From: Aquisalimonas lutea
GTDB lineage: Bacteria > Pseudomonadota > Gammaproteobacteria > Nitrococcales > Aquisalimonadaceae
Length of the DNA stretch: 64,000 nt
Direction of reading: 5' to 3'
NCBI RefSeq assembly: GCF_030409225.1
Contig: NZ_JAUFPK010000007.1
Coordinates: forward strand, 25,169 to 89,168
In this document: one piece after another, positions 25,785-33,148 of the stretch
Layout of the letters: the number at the start of each line of letters is the position of its first letter
Numbering within the stretch: the stretch's first letter is position 1
Made by a program: the position numbers and the translations under genes
Notes under the pieces: generated by a model
Database searches by the model: none
Seen by the model: only the letters and a program-made list of their open reading frames with translations
Told to the model about the DNA's origin: nothing

Positions 25785-26963
25785 ATGAATCGTCTTACAA
25801 GAAGTCTCGGCACGATGGCCGTCACGCTCGGGCTCGGTGTCGCCACGGCGACTGCGGCGGAGCCCGTGAAGATCGGCATGGTTACCACGCTGTCCACCGG
25901 GGGCGGGTATCTGGGCGAGGAAGTGCGCGACGGCTTCCGGCTCGCCATGCAGCAGGAAGGCGGCGATACCCTGGGCGGCGTCCCGGTGGAGCTGATCGTC
26001 GAGGATGACGGCCGCAATCCCGGGCAGGGCCGCCAGATCGCCCAGCGCATGATGCAGAGCGAGGGCGTGCAGATCATGACCGGCAGCATCTTCTCCAACG
26101 TGGCCATGGCGGTGATCCCGCAGGTGGTCCGGGAGGGGGTGGTGTTCATCAGCCCCAATGCCGGCCCGAGCCAGCTGGCCGGGGCCCAGTGCCACGAGAA
26201 CTATTTCAACGCGGCCTGGCAGAACAACGACCTGCACTCGGCCATGGGCAAGTACCTGGAGGATGAGGGCTACGACAACGTCTATCTCCTGGCGCCCAAC
26301 TACCCGGCGGGCCGCGACGCCTTGACCGGGTTCAAGCGCTACTACGAGGGCAATATCGTCGGCGAGACCTACACGCAGCTGGGGCAGTCGGACTTCGCCG
26401 CCGAGATCTCGTCGGTGCGCGAGGCCGACCCGGACGCCGTGTTCTTCTTCCTGCCCGGCGGCGACGGCGTGAACTTCGTGCGGCAGTTCGACGACGCCGA
26501 GCTCACCGACCGCTTCCCGCTGTTCGGCGCGGCGTTCTCGTTCGACAACACGCTGGTCCAGGCCGTGGGCGATGCGGCAAGGGGCGCGTTCAACACCTCG
26601 CAGTGGAGCGCCGACCTGGACAACGAGGCGAACCGGCAGTTCGTCGCCGCCTACGAGGAGGAGTACGGCAGCAAGCCCACGCTCTACGCCCACCAGGGCT
26701 ACGATACGGCCCGGCTGATCGGCAGCGCGCTGCGGGCGGTGGACGGCGATCTCAGCGACATGGAGGCGTTCCGCGAGGCCCTGCGCGCCGCGGATTTCGA
26801 CTCCACCCGGGGGGATTTCCGCTTCAATACCAACCAGCACCCCATCCAGGACATCTACGTCCGCGAGGTGGTCGAGGGTGACGATGGCAAGCTGACCAAC
26901 CGCCTGGTCGCCAAGGTCATCGAGGATCACGAGGACGCATTCGTGGGCGAGTGCCACCTCTGA
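25785..26963 (+). CDS. LIV-type ABC transporter substrate-binding protein, probable anthranilate/aromatic acid receptor
   Basis: 392 residues with a signal peptide ending TATAA/EPVK. It is a type I periplasmic-binding protein (VKIGMVTTLSTGGGYLGEEV; IVEDDGRNPGQGRQIA; VVFISPNAGPSQLAG), the Leu/Ile/Val-binding fold that also serves aromatic acids. It starts 32 bases after the monooxygenase/reductase gene with AGGAGAAGGAGA upstream, and permease and ATPase genes follow. The location implies uptake of anthranilate or a precursor. A perfect hairpin (26985-27012) after the gene probably keeps its mRNA more abundant than that of the membrane components. Confidence 0.88.
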   Translation: MNRLTRSLGTMAVTLGLGVATATAAEPVKIGMVTTLSTGGGYLGEEVRDGFRLAMQQEGGDTLGGVPVELIVEDDGRNPGQGRQIAQRMMQSEGVQIMTGSIFSNVAMAVIPQVVREGVVFISPNAGPSQLAGAQCHENYFNAAWQNNDLHSAMGKYLEDEGYDNVYLLAPNYPAGRDALTGFKRYYEGNIVGETYTQLGQSDFAAEISSVREADPDAVFFFLPGGDGVNFVRQFDDAELTDRFPLFGAAFSFDNTLVQAVGDAARGAFNTSQWSADLDNEANRQFVAAYEEEYGSKPTLYAHQGYDTARLIGSALRAVDGDLSDMEAFREALRAADFDSTRGDFRFNTNQHPIQDIYVREVVEGDDGKLTNRLVAKVIEDHEDAFVGECHL

Positions 26964-26984
26964 GCGCCGTTTCTGGCTGACGCG

Positions 26985-27012
26985 CCCCGGTACGGGAGCC
27001 CCCGTACCGGGG
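26985..27012 (+). terminator. Perfect hairpin between binding-protein and permease genes
   Basis: CCCCGGTACGGG (26985-26996) pairs perfectly with CCCGTACCGGGG (27001-27012) around the tetraloop AGCC. There is no T-tract. It is more likely an mRNA-stabilising or partial-termination element than a full operon end, since the permease genes follow at once. Confidence 0.55.
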
Positions 27013-27034
27013 TCCGGATTGCGCGGGGAAATCC

Positions 27035-27949
27035 ATGCTGTTCTTCATCGAGCAGTTGCTGAACGGCTTTCAGCTCGGGGTCACGCTGTTGCTCATGGCC
27101 TCGGGCCTGACGCTGATCTTCGGCATCATGCACCTGATCAACCTGGCCCACGGGTCGTTGTTCATGATCGGCGCCTTCGTGGGCGCCACGGTCATGGCCT
27201 ACACCGGCAGCTTCCTGCTGGCGCTCGCGGGGGGCGTGGCGGCGTCCGGGCTGGTGGGCATGGCGCTGGAGTACACCGTCCTGCGGCGGCTCTACTACCG
27301 CGAGCACCTGGACCAGGTGCTGGCGACCTTCGGCATGATCCTGTTCTTCAACGAGCTGGTGCAGATCGTCTGGGGGCGGCGGCCCCTGGGCGTGGATACG
27401 CCGTCGTGGCTTTCCTTCACCGTGGAGATCCTGCCCGGGGTGGCGTACCCGGCGCACCGGCTGGCCGTGATCGCCGTCGGCCTGCTGGTGATCGTGGGCC
27501 TGTTCTTCCTGATCATGCGGACCCGGGTGGGCATGTGGATCCGCGCCGGCGCCTCCATCCGCGAGATGATCGGCGCGCTGGGCGTGAACATCAATCTGCT
27601 CTACACCCTGGTGTTCGGCCTGGGGGCCTGCCTGGCCGGCCTGGCGGGGGTGATGGCCTCGCCGTTGATGTCCGTGCAGGCGGGCATGGGGGAGAACATC
27701 CTCATCCTGACCTTCGTGGTCATCGTCATCGGCGGCATCGGCTCACTGCGGGGGGCGGTGGTCGGAGCCGTCCTGGTGGGGGTGGCGGATACCCTGGGCC
27801 GGGTCTACTTCCCCGCGCTGTTCCGGCTGTGGGCCGATCCGGCGACGGCGGACGCCGCCGGGGCATCGCTGGCATCGATGACCATCTATCTCGTCATGGC
27901 CGTCGTCCTCGCGGTCCGGCCTCAAGGACTGTTCCGTGCCCATGCCTGA
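27035..27949 (+). CDS. livH: LIV-type ABC transporter permease (LivH family)
   Basis: 304 residues, about eight hydrophobic helices. Family landmarks: FGIMHLINLAHGSLFMIGAF near residues 29-48 and the cytoplasmic coupling segment REMIGALGVNINLLYTLVFG near 180-200, then GGIGSLRGAVVGAVLVG. It pairs with the next permease to form the channel for the substrate delivered by the preceding binding protein. Its stop lies inside the start region of the next gene, so translation is coupled. Confidence 0.9.
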   Translation: MLFFIEQLLNGFQLGVTLLLMASGLTLIFGIMHLINLAHGSLFMIGAFVGATVMAYTGSFLLALAGGVAASGLVGMALEYTVLRRLYYREHLDQVLATFGMILFFNELVQIVWGRRPLGVDTPSWLSFTVEILPGVAYPAHRLAVIAVGLLVIVGLFFLIMRTRVGMWIRAGASIREMIGALGVNINLLYTLVFGLGACLAGLAGVMASPLMSVQAGMGENILILTFVVIVIGGIGSLRGAVVGAVLVGVADTLGRVYFPALFRLWADPATADAAGASLASMTIYLVMAVVLAVRPQGLFRAHA

Positions 27950-28925
27950 GACCAACAAGCGCGCGACGTTTCTCACCCTGGGGGTTCTGGCGTTTCTCGC
28001 GATTCTGCCCCCCGTGGCCCTGGCCCTCGACCGGCCCTACATGGTGACGCTGGCGAACCGCATGCTGGTCTACGCCCTGGCCGCGGTGGCCCTGGATCTC
28101 GTCATGGGCTACGGACGCATGGTGAGCTTCGGCCACGCGGCCTTCCTCGGCCTCGGCGCCTACACCGTGGGTATCCTGCATCACCACGACGTCATGATGA
28201 CCCCGTTCCTGTTCGGCTGGGCGGGGAGCAACGAGGCCCTGCTGGCGTGGCCGCTGGCCATGCTGGTGGCCGCCGGCTACGCCCTGCTGGTGGGTGCCAT
28301 CTCGCTGCGCACCGGCGGCGTGTACTTCATCATGATCACGCTGGCGTTCGCCCAGATGGTGTTCTTCTTCTTCGTCTCGCTGATCGCCTACGGCGGGCGG
28401 GACGGCCTGGTGATGTTCTCGCGCAACAGCGTCGCCGGCACCGACATCCTCGGCAGCCGGGTCGTGCTGTACTACGTCTGCCTGGGCTGTCTCGTGGCGG
28501 TGCTGGCCTTCCTGGTCATGGTGGTGCGCTCGCGCTTCGGGCGCATCATCGAGGGGTGCCGCCAGAACGAGCAGCGCATGCGGGCGCTGGGATACAAGCC
28601 CTTTGTCTACAAGCTCACGGCGTTCGTCCTCTCCGGCGCGCTGGCCGGGCTGGCCGGGGCGCTGCTGGCGAACCACAGCGAGTTCGTCAGCCCGGACTTC
28701 CTCAGCTGGGAGAGTTCCGGGCTGCTCATGGTCATGGTGCTCCTGGGCGGCCTGAGCACCCTGGTGGGGCCGATCTACGGGGCGCTGACCCTGTTCGCCC
28801 TGGAAGAGGTCCTGGTGGCCTATACGCCGCACTGGCAGCTCGTGCTGGGGCCGGTGCTGATCCTGGCCGTGCTGTTCTTCAAGGGTGGCCTGTACGGCTG
28901 GATGACGGGCAAGCGAACGGGGTAG
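27936..28925 (+). CDS. livM: LIV-type ABC transporter permease (LivM family)
   Basis: 329 residues. Helical membrane protein with GYGRMVSFGHAAFLGLGAYT (the LivM counterpart of the LivH NLAHG motif) and the coupling loop CRQNEQRMRALGYKPFVYK. The start is a GTG at 27936 with AAGGA seven bases upstream; the ATG at 27942 is an alternative. Either start overlaps the livH stop at 27949. Second channel subunit of the presumed anthranilate importer. Confidence 0.9.
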   Translation: MPMPETNKRATFLTLGVLAFLAILPPVALALDRPYMVTLANRMLVYALAAVALDLVMGYGRMVSFGHAAFLGLGAYTVGILHHHDVMMTPFLFGWAGSNEALLAWPLAMLVAAGYALLVGAISLRTGGVYFIMITLAFAQMVFFFFVSLIAYGGRDGLVMFSRNSVAGTDILGSRVVLYYVCLGCLVAVLAFLVMVVRSRFGRIIEGCRQNEQRMRALGYKPFVYKLTAFVLSGALAGLAGALLANHSEFVSPDFLSWESSGLLMVMVLLGGLSTLVGPIYGALTLFALEEVLVAYTPHWQLVLGPVLILAVLFFKGGLYGWMTGKRTG

Positions 28926-28931
28926 CAACGC

Positions 28932-29681
28932 ATGACGCAAGCACTTCTTCGTGCCGAGGGGTTGCACAAGAGCTACGGCGGGCTGGTGGCCACGCGCCAC
29001 CTGGATCTCGACCTGCATGCCGGCGAGATCCACGCCATGATCGGCCCCAACGGTGCCGGCAAGACCACCGCCATGGGGCAGTTGTCCGGGGAGCTGGCCC
29101 CCGATGCCGGGCGCATCGTGCTCGACGGCGAGGACGTCACCCGGCTGTCCATGCCCGCCCGGGCGCGGCGCGGCATCGCGCGCTCCTACCAGATCACCGC
29201 CGTGTTCGAGGAATTCACCGTCCGCCAGAACGTTGCCGTCGCCGTGCAGGCCATGGCGCGCCATCATTTCCGGATGGTCCGCCCGGCGCGGCGGGATCCG
29301 GAGCTCAACGCCGGGGCCGAGGAGGCCCTGGGGCGCGTCGGGCTGCTGCACCTGGCCGACGAGGTCGCCGCGGATCTCGCCCACGGCCAGAAGCGCCAGC
29401 TGGAGCTGGCCATGGTGCTCGCCACGCGCCCGCGGGTGCTGCTGCTCGACGAGCCCATGGCGGGCATGGGCAACGCCGAGGTGGATGCCATGACCCGGCT
29501 GCTCGAGGAGCTGCGCAGTCACTACGCCATCCTGCTGGTGGAGCACGACATGGACGTGGTCTTCCGCGTGGCGGATCGCACCACGGTGCTGGTGGACGGC
29601 GCCGTACTGGCATCGGGGGCGCCGGAGGCGATCCGCAGCGATGCCCGGGTGCAGGCAGCCTATCTCGAGGAGTCCGCCTGA
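28932..29681 (+). CDS. livG: LIV-type ABC transporter ATP-binding protein (LivG family)
   Basis: 249 residues. Walker A GPNGAGKTTAMG, Q-loop RSYQITAVFEEFTVRQNV, a degenerate signature (DLAHGQKRQLELAM in place of LSGGQ), Walker B LLLDEPMAGMG and switch His in VEHDMDV. The DLAHGQ signature and longer insert are typical of LivG. It works as a heterodimer with the next ATPase. It begins 6 bases after livM, and its stop shares one base with the start of the next gene. Confidence 0.92.
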   Translation: MTQALLRAEGLHKSYGGLVATRHLDLDLHAGEIHAMIGPNGAGKTTAMGQLSGELAPDAGRIVLDGEDVTRLSMPARARRGIARSYQITAVFEEFTVRQNVAVAVQAMARHHFRMVRPARRDPELNAGAEEALGRVGLLHLADEVAADLAHGQKRQLELAMVLATRPRVLLLDEPMAGMGNAEVDAMTRLLEELRSHYAILLVEHDMDVVFRVADRTTVLVDGAVLASGAPEAIRSDARVQAAYLEESA

Positions 29682-30370
29682 TGATGCTGCAGTTGCAGGG
29701 GGTGGAGACCGCCTACGGGAGCTCCCAGGTGCTGTTCGGCGTCGACCTGGAGGTGGGCGAGGGCGAGGCCGTGGCGCTGCTGGGCCGCAACGGCATGGGC
29801 AAGACCACCACCATCCGCTCGCTCATGGGCCTCACGCCGCCCCGTCGCGGCAGCGTGCGGTTCGACGGCAGGGAGGTCACCGGCGAGCCCGCCTTCCGCA
29901 TGGCGCGGCGGGGCATCGGCCTGGTTCCGGAGGGCCGGCTGATCTTTCCCAACCTGGATGTCCGCGAGAACCTGGTCGCCGCCGCGCGGGGCGAGGGCTG
30001 GACCCTGGAGAAGGTCTACGAGTTCTTTCCCCGCCTGTACGAGCGCCAGCATCATGGCGGCAACGCCCTGTCCGGCGGCGAGCAGCAGATGCTCGCCATC
30101 GGCCGCGCGCTGATGACCAATCCGCGGCTGCTGGTGCTCGACGAGGCGACGGAAGGCCTGGCGCCCTCGCTGCGGGGCGAGATCTGGCGGCGCCTGGAAG
30201 AGCTGCGCAGCCAGGGACAGTCGCTGCTGATCATCGACCGCAACATCGACGCGCTGCTGCGCTTCTGCGACCGCTTCTACCTGATCGACAAGGGGCGTAT
30301 CGGCTGGACCGGGGATGCCGCCGCCATGGCCGCGGATCCGACGCTGCGCCAGCGCTATCTCGGCGTCTGA
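29681..30370 (+). CDS. livF: LIV-type ABC transporter ATP-binding protein (LivF family)
   Basis: 229 residues. Walker A GRNGMGKTTT, Q-loop LVPEGRLIFPNLDVRENL (a LivF hallmark), signature LSGGEQQM, Walker B LLVLDEATEGLAP. The switch His position reads LIIDRNID, so the usual His (VEQN/VEHD) is replaced by Arg or absent in this copy; the partner LivG keeps its His. The start ATG at 29681 overlaps the livG stop (TGATG). Last gene of the anthranilate operon as I see it. Confidence 0.9.
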   Translation: MMLQLQGVETAYGSSQVLFGVDLEVGEGEAVALLGRNGMGKTTTIRSLMGLTPPRRGSVRFDGREVTGEPAFRMARRGIGLVPEGRLIFPNLDVRENLVAAARGEGWTLEKVYEFFPRLYERQHHGGNALSGGEQQMLAIGRALMTNPRLLVLDEATEGLAPSLRGEIWRRLEELRSQGQSLLIIDRNIDALLRFCDRFYLIDKGRIGWTGDAAAMAADPTLRQRYLGV

Positions 30371-30397
30371 TTGTCCGCGGGATGCAACAGGCGGCGG

Positions 30398-30673
30398 CTA
30401 CATGCCGATGGAGAACATGTGCTCCAGGTCGTGGCGCGAGTGCGTCTTGAACGCCACCAGGGTCTCGGTCTTCTGGATGCCTTCCAGCGGGGCGATGTGC
30501 TCGGTCACCAGGGCCGCGAGCTCCTCGTTGGTGGGCACGCGGATCAGGGTCACCAGGTCGTAGGTGCCGCCGACGGAGTAGCACTCGGAAATGCCGTCGA
30601 TGGTGGGAAGGTACTCGGCGATCTCGTTGACCCGCTTCCCCTCCACGTGCATGAGGACGATTGCCGTGACCAT
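30398..30673 (-). CDS. Stand-alone RAM (Lrp/AsnC ligand-binding) domain protein
   Basis: 91 residues comprising only the alpha/beta RAM sensor domain of Lrp/AsnC regulators: TAIVLMHVEGKRVNEIAEYL, then GISECYSVGGTYDLVTLIRV and ETLVAFKTHSRHDLEHMFSI. The helix-turn-helix half is absent, and no upstream frame supplies it. Such SAM proteins form decamers that bind amino acids or other small molecules, and may modulate full-length Lrp partners. It converges on the livF gene. The position beside an anthranilate/tryptophan-catabolism locus suggests it could sense a related amino compound; this is inference. Confidence 0.88.
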   Translation of the reverse strand: MVTAIVLMHVEGKRVNEIAEYLPTIDGISECYSVGGTYDLVTLIRVPTNEELAALVTEHIAPLEGIQKTETLVAFKTHSRHDLEHMFSIGM

Positions 30674-30787
30674 TGTGTACTCCGTACGTTTGAGCCGCGC
30701 CGGCGGCTGGCAGGATTTTCAAGGTATCACTGAGCCACAGGGGTGACAACAACACGCGGGCCCCACGGGGCGCGCGAGGGGGGCGAC

Positions 30788-31624
30788 ATGACGTGGAATG
30801 AATACGACGCCGGGGAGCTCGAGCAGCAGTACAACCCCCGGGTATCCGTCGGCGATCCGGCGCCGTACTTCGCCCGGTACCAGGAGCAATCGGAGCAGGC
30901 GCGCCGTGAGCTCGCCCACGAATCGGACATCGCCTACGGCGACGGGCCGCTGGAAACCCTGGACGTCTTTCCGGCCGCCTCGCCGGACGCGCCCATCCAC
31001 GTGTTCATCCACGGGGGCTACTGGCGCAGCCAGGACAAGCGCGACTACGCCTTCATCGCCCGGCACCTCGCCCCGGCCGGGATCACCACCGTGATCCCCA
31101 ACTACGACCTGTGCCCGGCCGTGACGGTCGCGGAGATCGAAACCGAGCTGGTGCGCTGCCTGGACTTCGTCGTGGCCCGTGCCGGGCGGCTGGGAGGCCG
31201 CGCCGACCGTGTCAGCGTATCCGGCCATTCCGCCGGGGGCCAGCTGGTCGCCGCGCTGCTGCGCGATCGGCCGCATTGCCTGCAGGCGGCCGTACCGGTC
31301 TCCGGGGTGTTCGATCTGGAACCGCTGTTGTGGACCAGCATCAACAACGAGCTGCACCTGGACGCGGACGAGGCGCGCCGCCGCTCGCCGCTGCGATGGC
31401 CTGCGCCGCCCGCGACCGTACCGCTGTGGTGCCTGGTCGGCGGCGGCGAGTCCACGGAGTTCCGGCGGCAGACGGAGGACTACGCGGAGCGCGCCGCACG
31501 AGCCGGCGTCCCGGTGGTTCGCGAGGAGATCCCGGATCGCAACCACTTCAGCGTGGTCACCGAGCTCTTCGGCGGCGGGCGCTGGACGGATCGGCTGATC
31601 GGCATGATCCGGTCCAGCGGGTGA
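30788..31624 (+). CDS. Alpha/beta hydrolase, probable arylformamidase (kynurenine formamidase)
   Basis: 278 residues. The oxyanion motif HGGYW (in VFIHGGYWRSQDKRDYAF) and nucleophile elbow GHSAGGQ are those of the eukaryote-type kynurenine formamidases (BNA7-like); the catalytic His lies in DRNHFSVV near the C-terminus. The enzyme would split N-formylkynurenine to kynurenine and formate; kynureninase then yields anthranilate, the inferred substrate of the upstream operon. No tryptophan dioxygenase or kynureninase gene is in the window, so the link is suggestive. Starts at 30788 after a GAGGGGGG. It is divergent from the RAM gene. Confidence 0.82.
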   Translation: MTWNEYDAGELEQQYNPRVSVGDPAPYFARYQEQSEQARRELAHESDIAYGDGPLETLDVFPAASPDAPIHVFIHGGYWRSQDKRDYAFIARHLAPAGITTVIPNYDLCPAVTVAEIETELVRCLDFVVARAGRLGGRADRVSVSGHSAGGQLVAALLRDRPHCLQAAVPVSGVFDLEPLLWTSINNELHLDADEARRRSPLRWPAPPATVPLWCLVGGGESTEFRRQTEDYAERAARAGVPVVREEIPDRNHFSVVTELFGGGRWTDRLIGMIRSSG

Positions 31625-31698
31625 TCCGCCCCGGTCTCGCGCGGGGTTCGGTATTCACCGCACAACGGCGCTGAAACCTGACACGGTTTGCTGAAAGG

Positions 31699-32346
31699 CT
31701 AGCGGGGGACCGGCAGCAGGCCGAGGCGAATCGCGTCGTGAACCAGCCCGGCCATGTTCTGCCGGCCCAGACGGCGCATGATCTGCGTGCGATGGGTCTC
31801 CACGGTCTTCACGCTCAGGTTGAGCTCCTCCGCGATGGCCCGGCTCCGGTAGCCGTGGGCCAGCAGCCTCAGCACCTCGCGCTGCCGCCGGGTGAGCGAG
31901 GCGTGCCTCGCCGGGGCTTGATCCGTCTCCCGTTCGGTGGTGCACGGCCCGATGGGTTCACGCCCGGGGCAGATAGGCTGTCGCCCCGCGGCGGCCTCGC
32001 GGATGGCGGTTTCGAGCTCGTCGACGGTGGCGTCCTTGTGAATGAATCCGCGCGCGCCGGAGGCGATCAGGCGTCGGATATAGCTGTCGCTGATATAGGT
32101 GGAAACAACCAGGATATTGACCGCTGGATCAACCGATTGAAGCTGCGCAATCAGATTCCCCGAATCCATCGGCAGCAGCGCCGAATCGACCAGTGCGATG
32201 TCCGTGCGGTTGCTCCGGGCCGCGGCGATTGCTTCGCTTCCCGAGCCGGCTTCGGCTACGACCTGAATACCCTCGAACGAGTTGATGAGACCCATCAGAG
32301 CGGACCGGATCAGACGGTGATCGTCGGCCAGGAGAACGCGGATCAT
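31699..32346 (-). CDS. Orphan NarL/FixJ-type response regulator (LuxR HTH)
   Basis: 215 residues from the ATG at 32346 (MIRVLLADDH); a longer in-frame start exists but would precede the receiver fold. Receiver residues are complete: acidic pair DD in LADDH, phospho-acceptor Asp in IALVDSAL, Thr in VVSTYIS, Lys in FIHKDA. The C-terminal LuxR domain reads LTRRQREVLRLLAHGYRSRA and LNLSVKTVETHRTQIMRRL. No histidine kinase gene is near. It is divergent from the amide operon with ~800 bases between, so control of that operon is possible but unproven. Confidence 0.9.
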   Translation of the reverse strand: MIRVLLADDHRLIRSALMGLINSFEGIQVVAEAGSGSEAIAAARSNRTDIALVDSALLPMDSGNLIAQLQSVDPAVNILVVSTYISDSYIRRLIASGARGFIHKDATVDELETAIREAAAGRQPICPGREPIGPCTTERETDQAPARHASLTRRQREVLRLLAHGYRSRAIAEELNLSVKTVETHRTQIMRRLGRQNMAGLVHDAIRLGLLPVPR

Positions 32347-32781
32347 GGTGCGATTATCAGCATCCTGCAACACTTTGCCATACCTAGTGCCGTGTCCCAC
32401 AGATAACCTTTCATTCTGAGCGGCCGAGCGCGTTCACGGCAAGCAACGGCGAGCGGTTGCTGCGGCGACGTGCAATAACGGATGTTCTGCGGGAGCGAAA
32501 GCCGGAGTGGTTTCGCGACGAAAACTCGGGCGGCATCTGAGCAACGTGCAGCGGGATGTTCCCCGTCCGTGGACAGTACACCGAAAGACGCCTTGCGCAG
32601 TATTCGGGACGACAAAGCACCCCAGGAGTTTAGCCCCGGGGGCCGGTGCAGCATGATGGCGCGTACGGCTCCCGGCAACGCTCCCCACCGGTGCATGGCG
32701 ACATGCCGGTGACCGGCGCTGCCGCCGTTGCCATGCCAATAAAACAAGAAAGATCAACGTCCTGGCGTAATCACGGTTTCC
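32347..32781. other. Non-coding region upstream of the amide operon
   Basis: I see no convincing gene in these 435 bases: the short open frames on both strands lack ribosome-binding sites and recognisable families. Two GGTGCA sequences (32645-32650 and 32690-32695) sit about 90-140 bases upstream of the sigma-54 promoter match and resemble NtrC half-sites, but neither has a good partner half. Promoter elements of the divergent response-regulator gene must also lie here. Confidence 0.5.
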
Positions 32782-32797
32782 TGGCACGAAGAATGCA
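32782..32797 (+). promoter_or_regulatory. Sigma-54 (-24/-12) promoter match for the amide operon
   Basis: TGGCACGAAGAATGCA keeps the invariant GG (32783-32784) and GC (32795-32796) exactly 10 bases apart, and the full TGGCAC -24 box. Transcription would begin near 32808, giving a leader of ~340 bases before the first gene. The same pattern recurs at 63403-63418. A poor sigma-70 alternative is TTGACA at 32951 with TAAAAT at 32979, but their 22-base spacing is too long. Confidence 0.72.
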
Positions 32798-32989
32798 TAG
32801 CTAACGGCGACGGGGTTCGCCGGAGCGACGCCGGCCGCAAGGGCGCGGTCTTGTGAGCGGACCGGCGAGCCCGCCCGTGGGACGGCTCGGGGAGGTGGGC
32901 GCGAGAGGTGCTCGCCCGGCCTGTCGGGCAGGACGTGCGCAGACATGTTCTTGACAGGCTGTGAAACCTGTGCCTGACTAAAATGGCAA

Positions 32990-33043
32990 CACCGGCGTCA
33001 AAGCCGATGCCGGTGGTACAACCACAAACGGGCAGAGTAGCCC
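32990..33043 (+). ncRNA. ANTAR-type two-hairpin leader RNA, target of AmiR (antiterminator)
   Basis: Hairpin 1: CACCGGCGTC (32990-32999) pairs with GATGCCGGTG (33006-33015, one G-U) around hexaloop AAAGCC. Hairpin 2: GGGC (33030-33033) pairs with GCCC (33040-33043) around hexaloop AGAGTA. Both loops have A at position 1 and G at position 4, the consensus of ANTAR RNA targets, and the second hairpin uses bases of the terminator's 5' arm, so the two structures exclude each other. AmiR, encoded in the same operon, has an ANTAR domain. The leader of P. aeruginosa amiE is the known precedent. Confidence 0.88.
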
Positions 33044-33086
33044 CCCATGCTGACACTGACGTGTCCGGCGTGGGGGGCTTTTTTTT
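33039..33086 (+). terminator. Intrinsic terminator in the amide operon leader (attenuator)
   Basis: AGCCCCCCA (33039-33047) pairs with TGGGGGGCT (33071-33079); an inner GACAC/GTGTC stem (33052-33056 with 33061-33065) closes a TGAC loop; eight T residues follow (33079-33086). It ends 62 bases before the first coding region, so it must be read through for operon expression. Its 5' arm is shared with leader hairpin 2. Confidence 0.92.
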
Positions 33087-33148
33087 GGTTCTGCGATAGC
33101 GCAACCCGGGGTTGCCAGCACGGCACGGCCGGGATGGAGGGGTGACTG

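Noticed and set aside
32411..32712. Short open frames in the region between the response regulator and the amide operon
   Set aside because: No ribosome-binding sites, no recognisable sequence, and conflicting frames on both strands.
32951..32984. Sigma-70 promoter TTGACA/TAAAAT before the amide leader
   Set aside because: The spacing is 22 bases, outside the usual 16-18; the sigma-54 match is much better.
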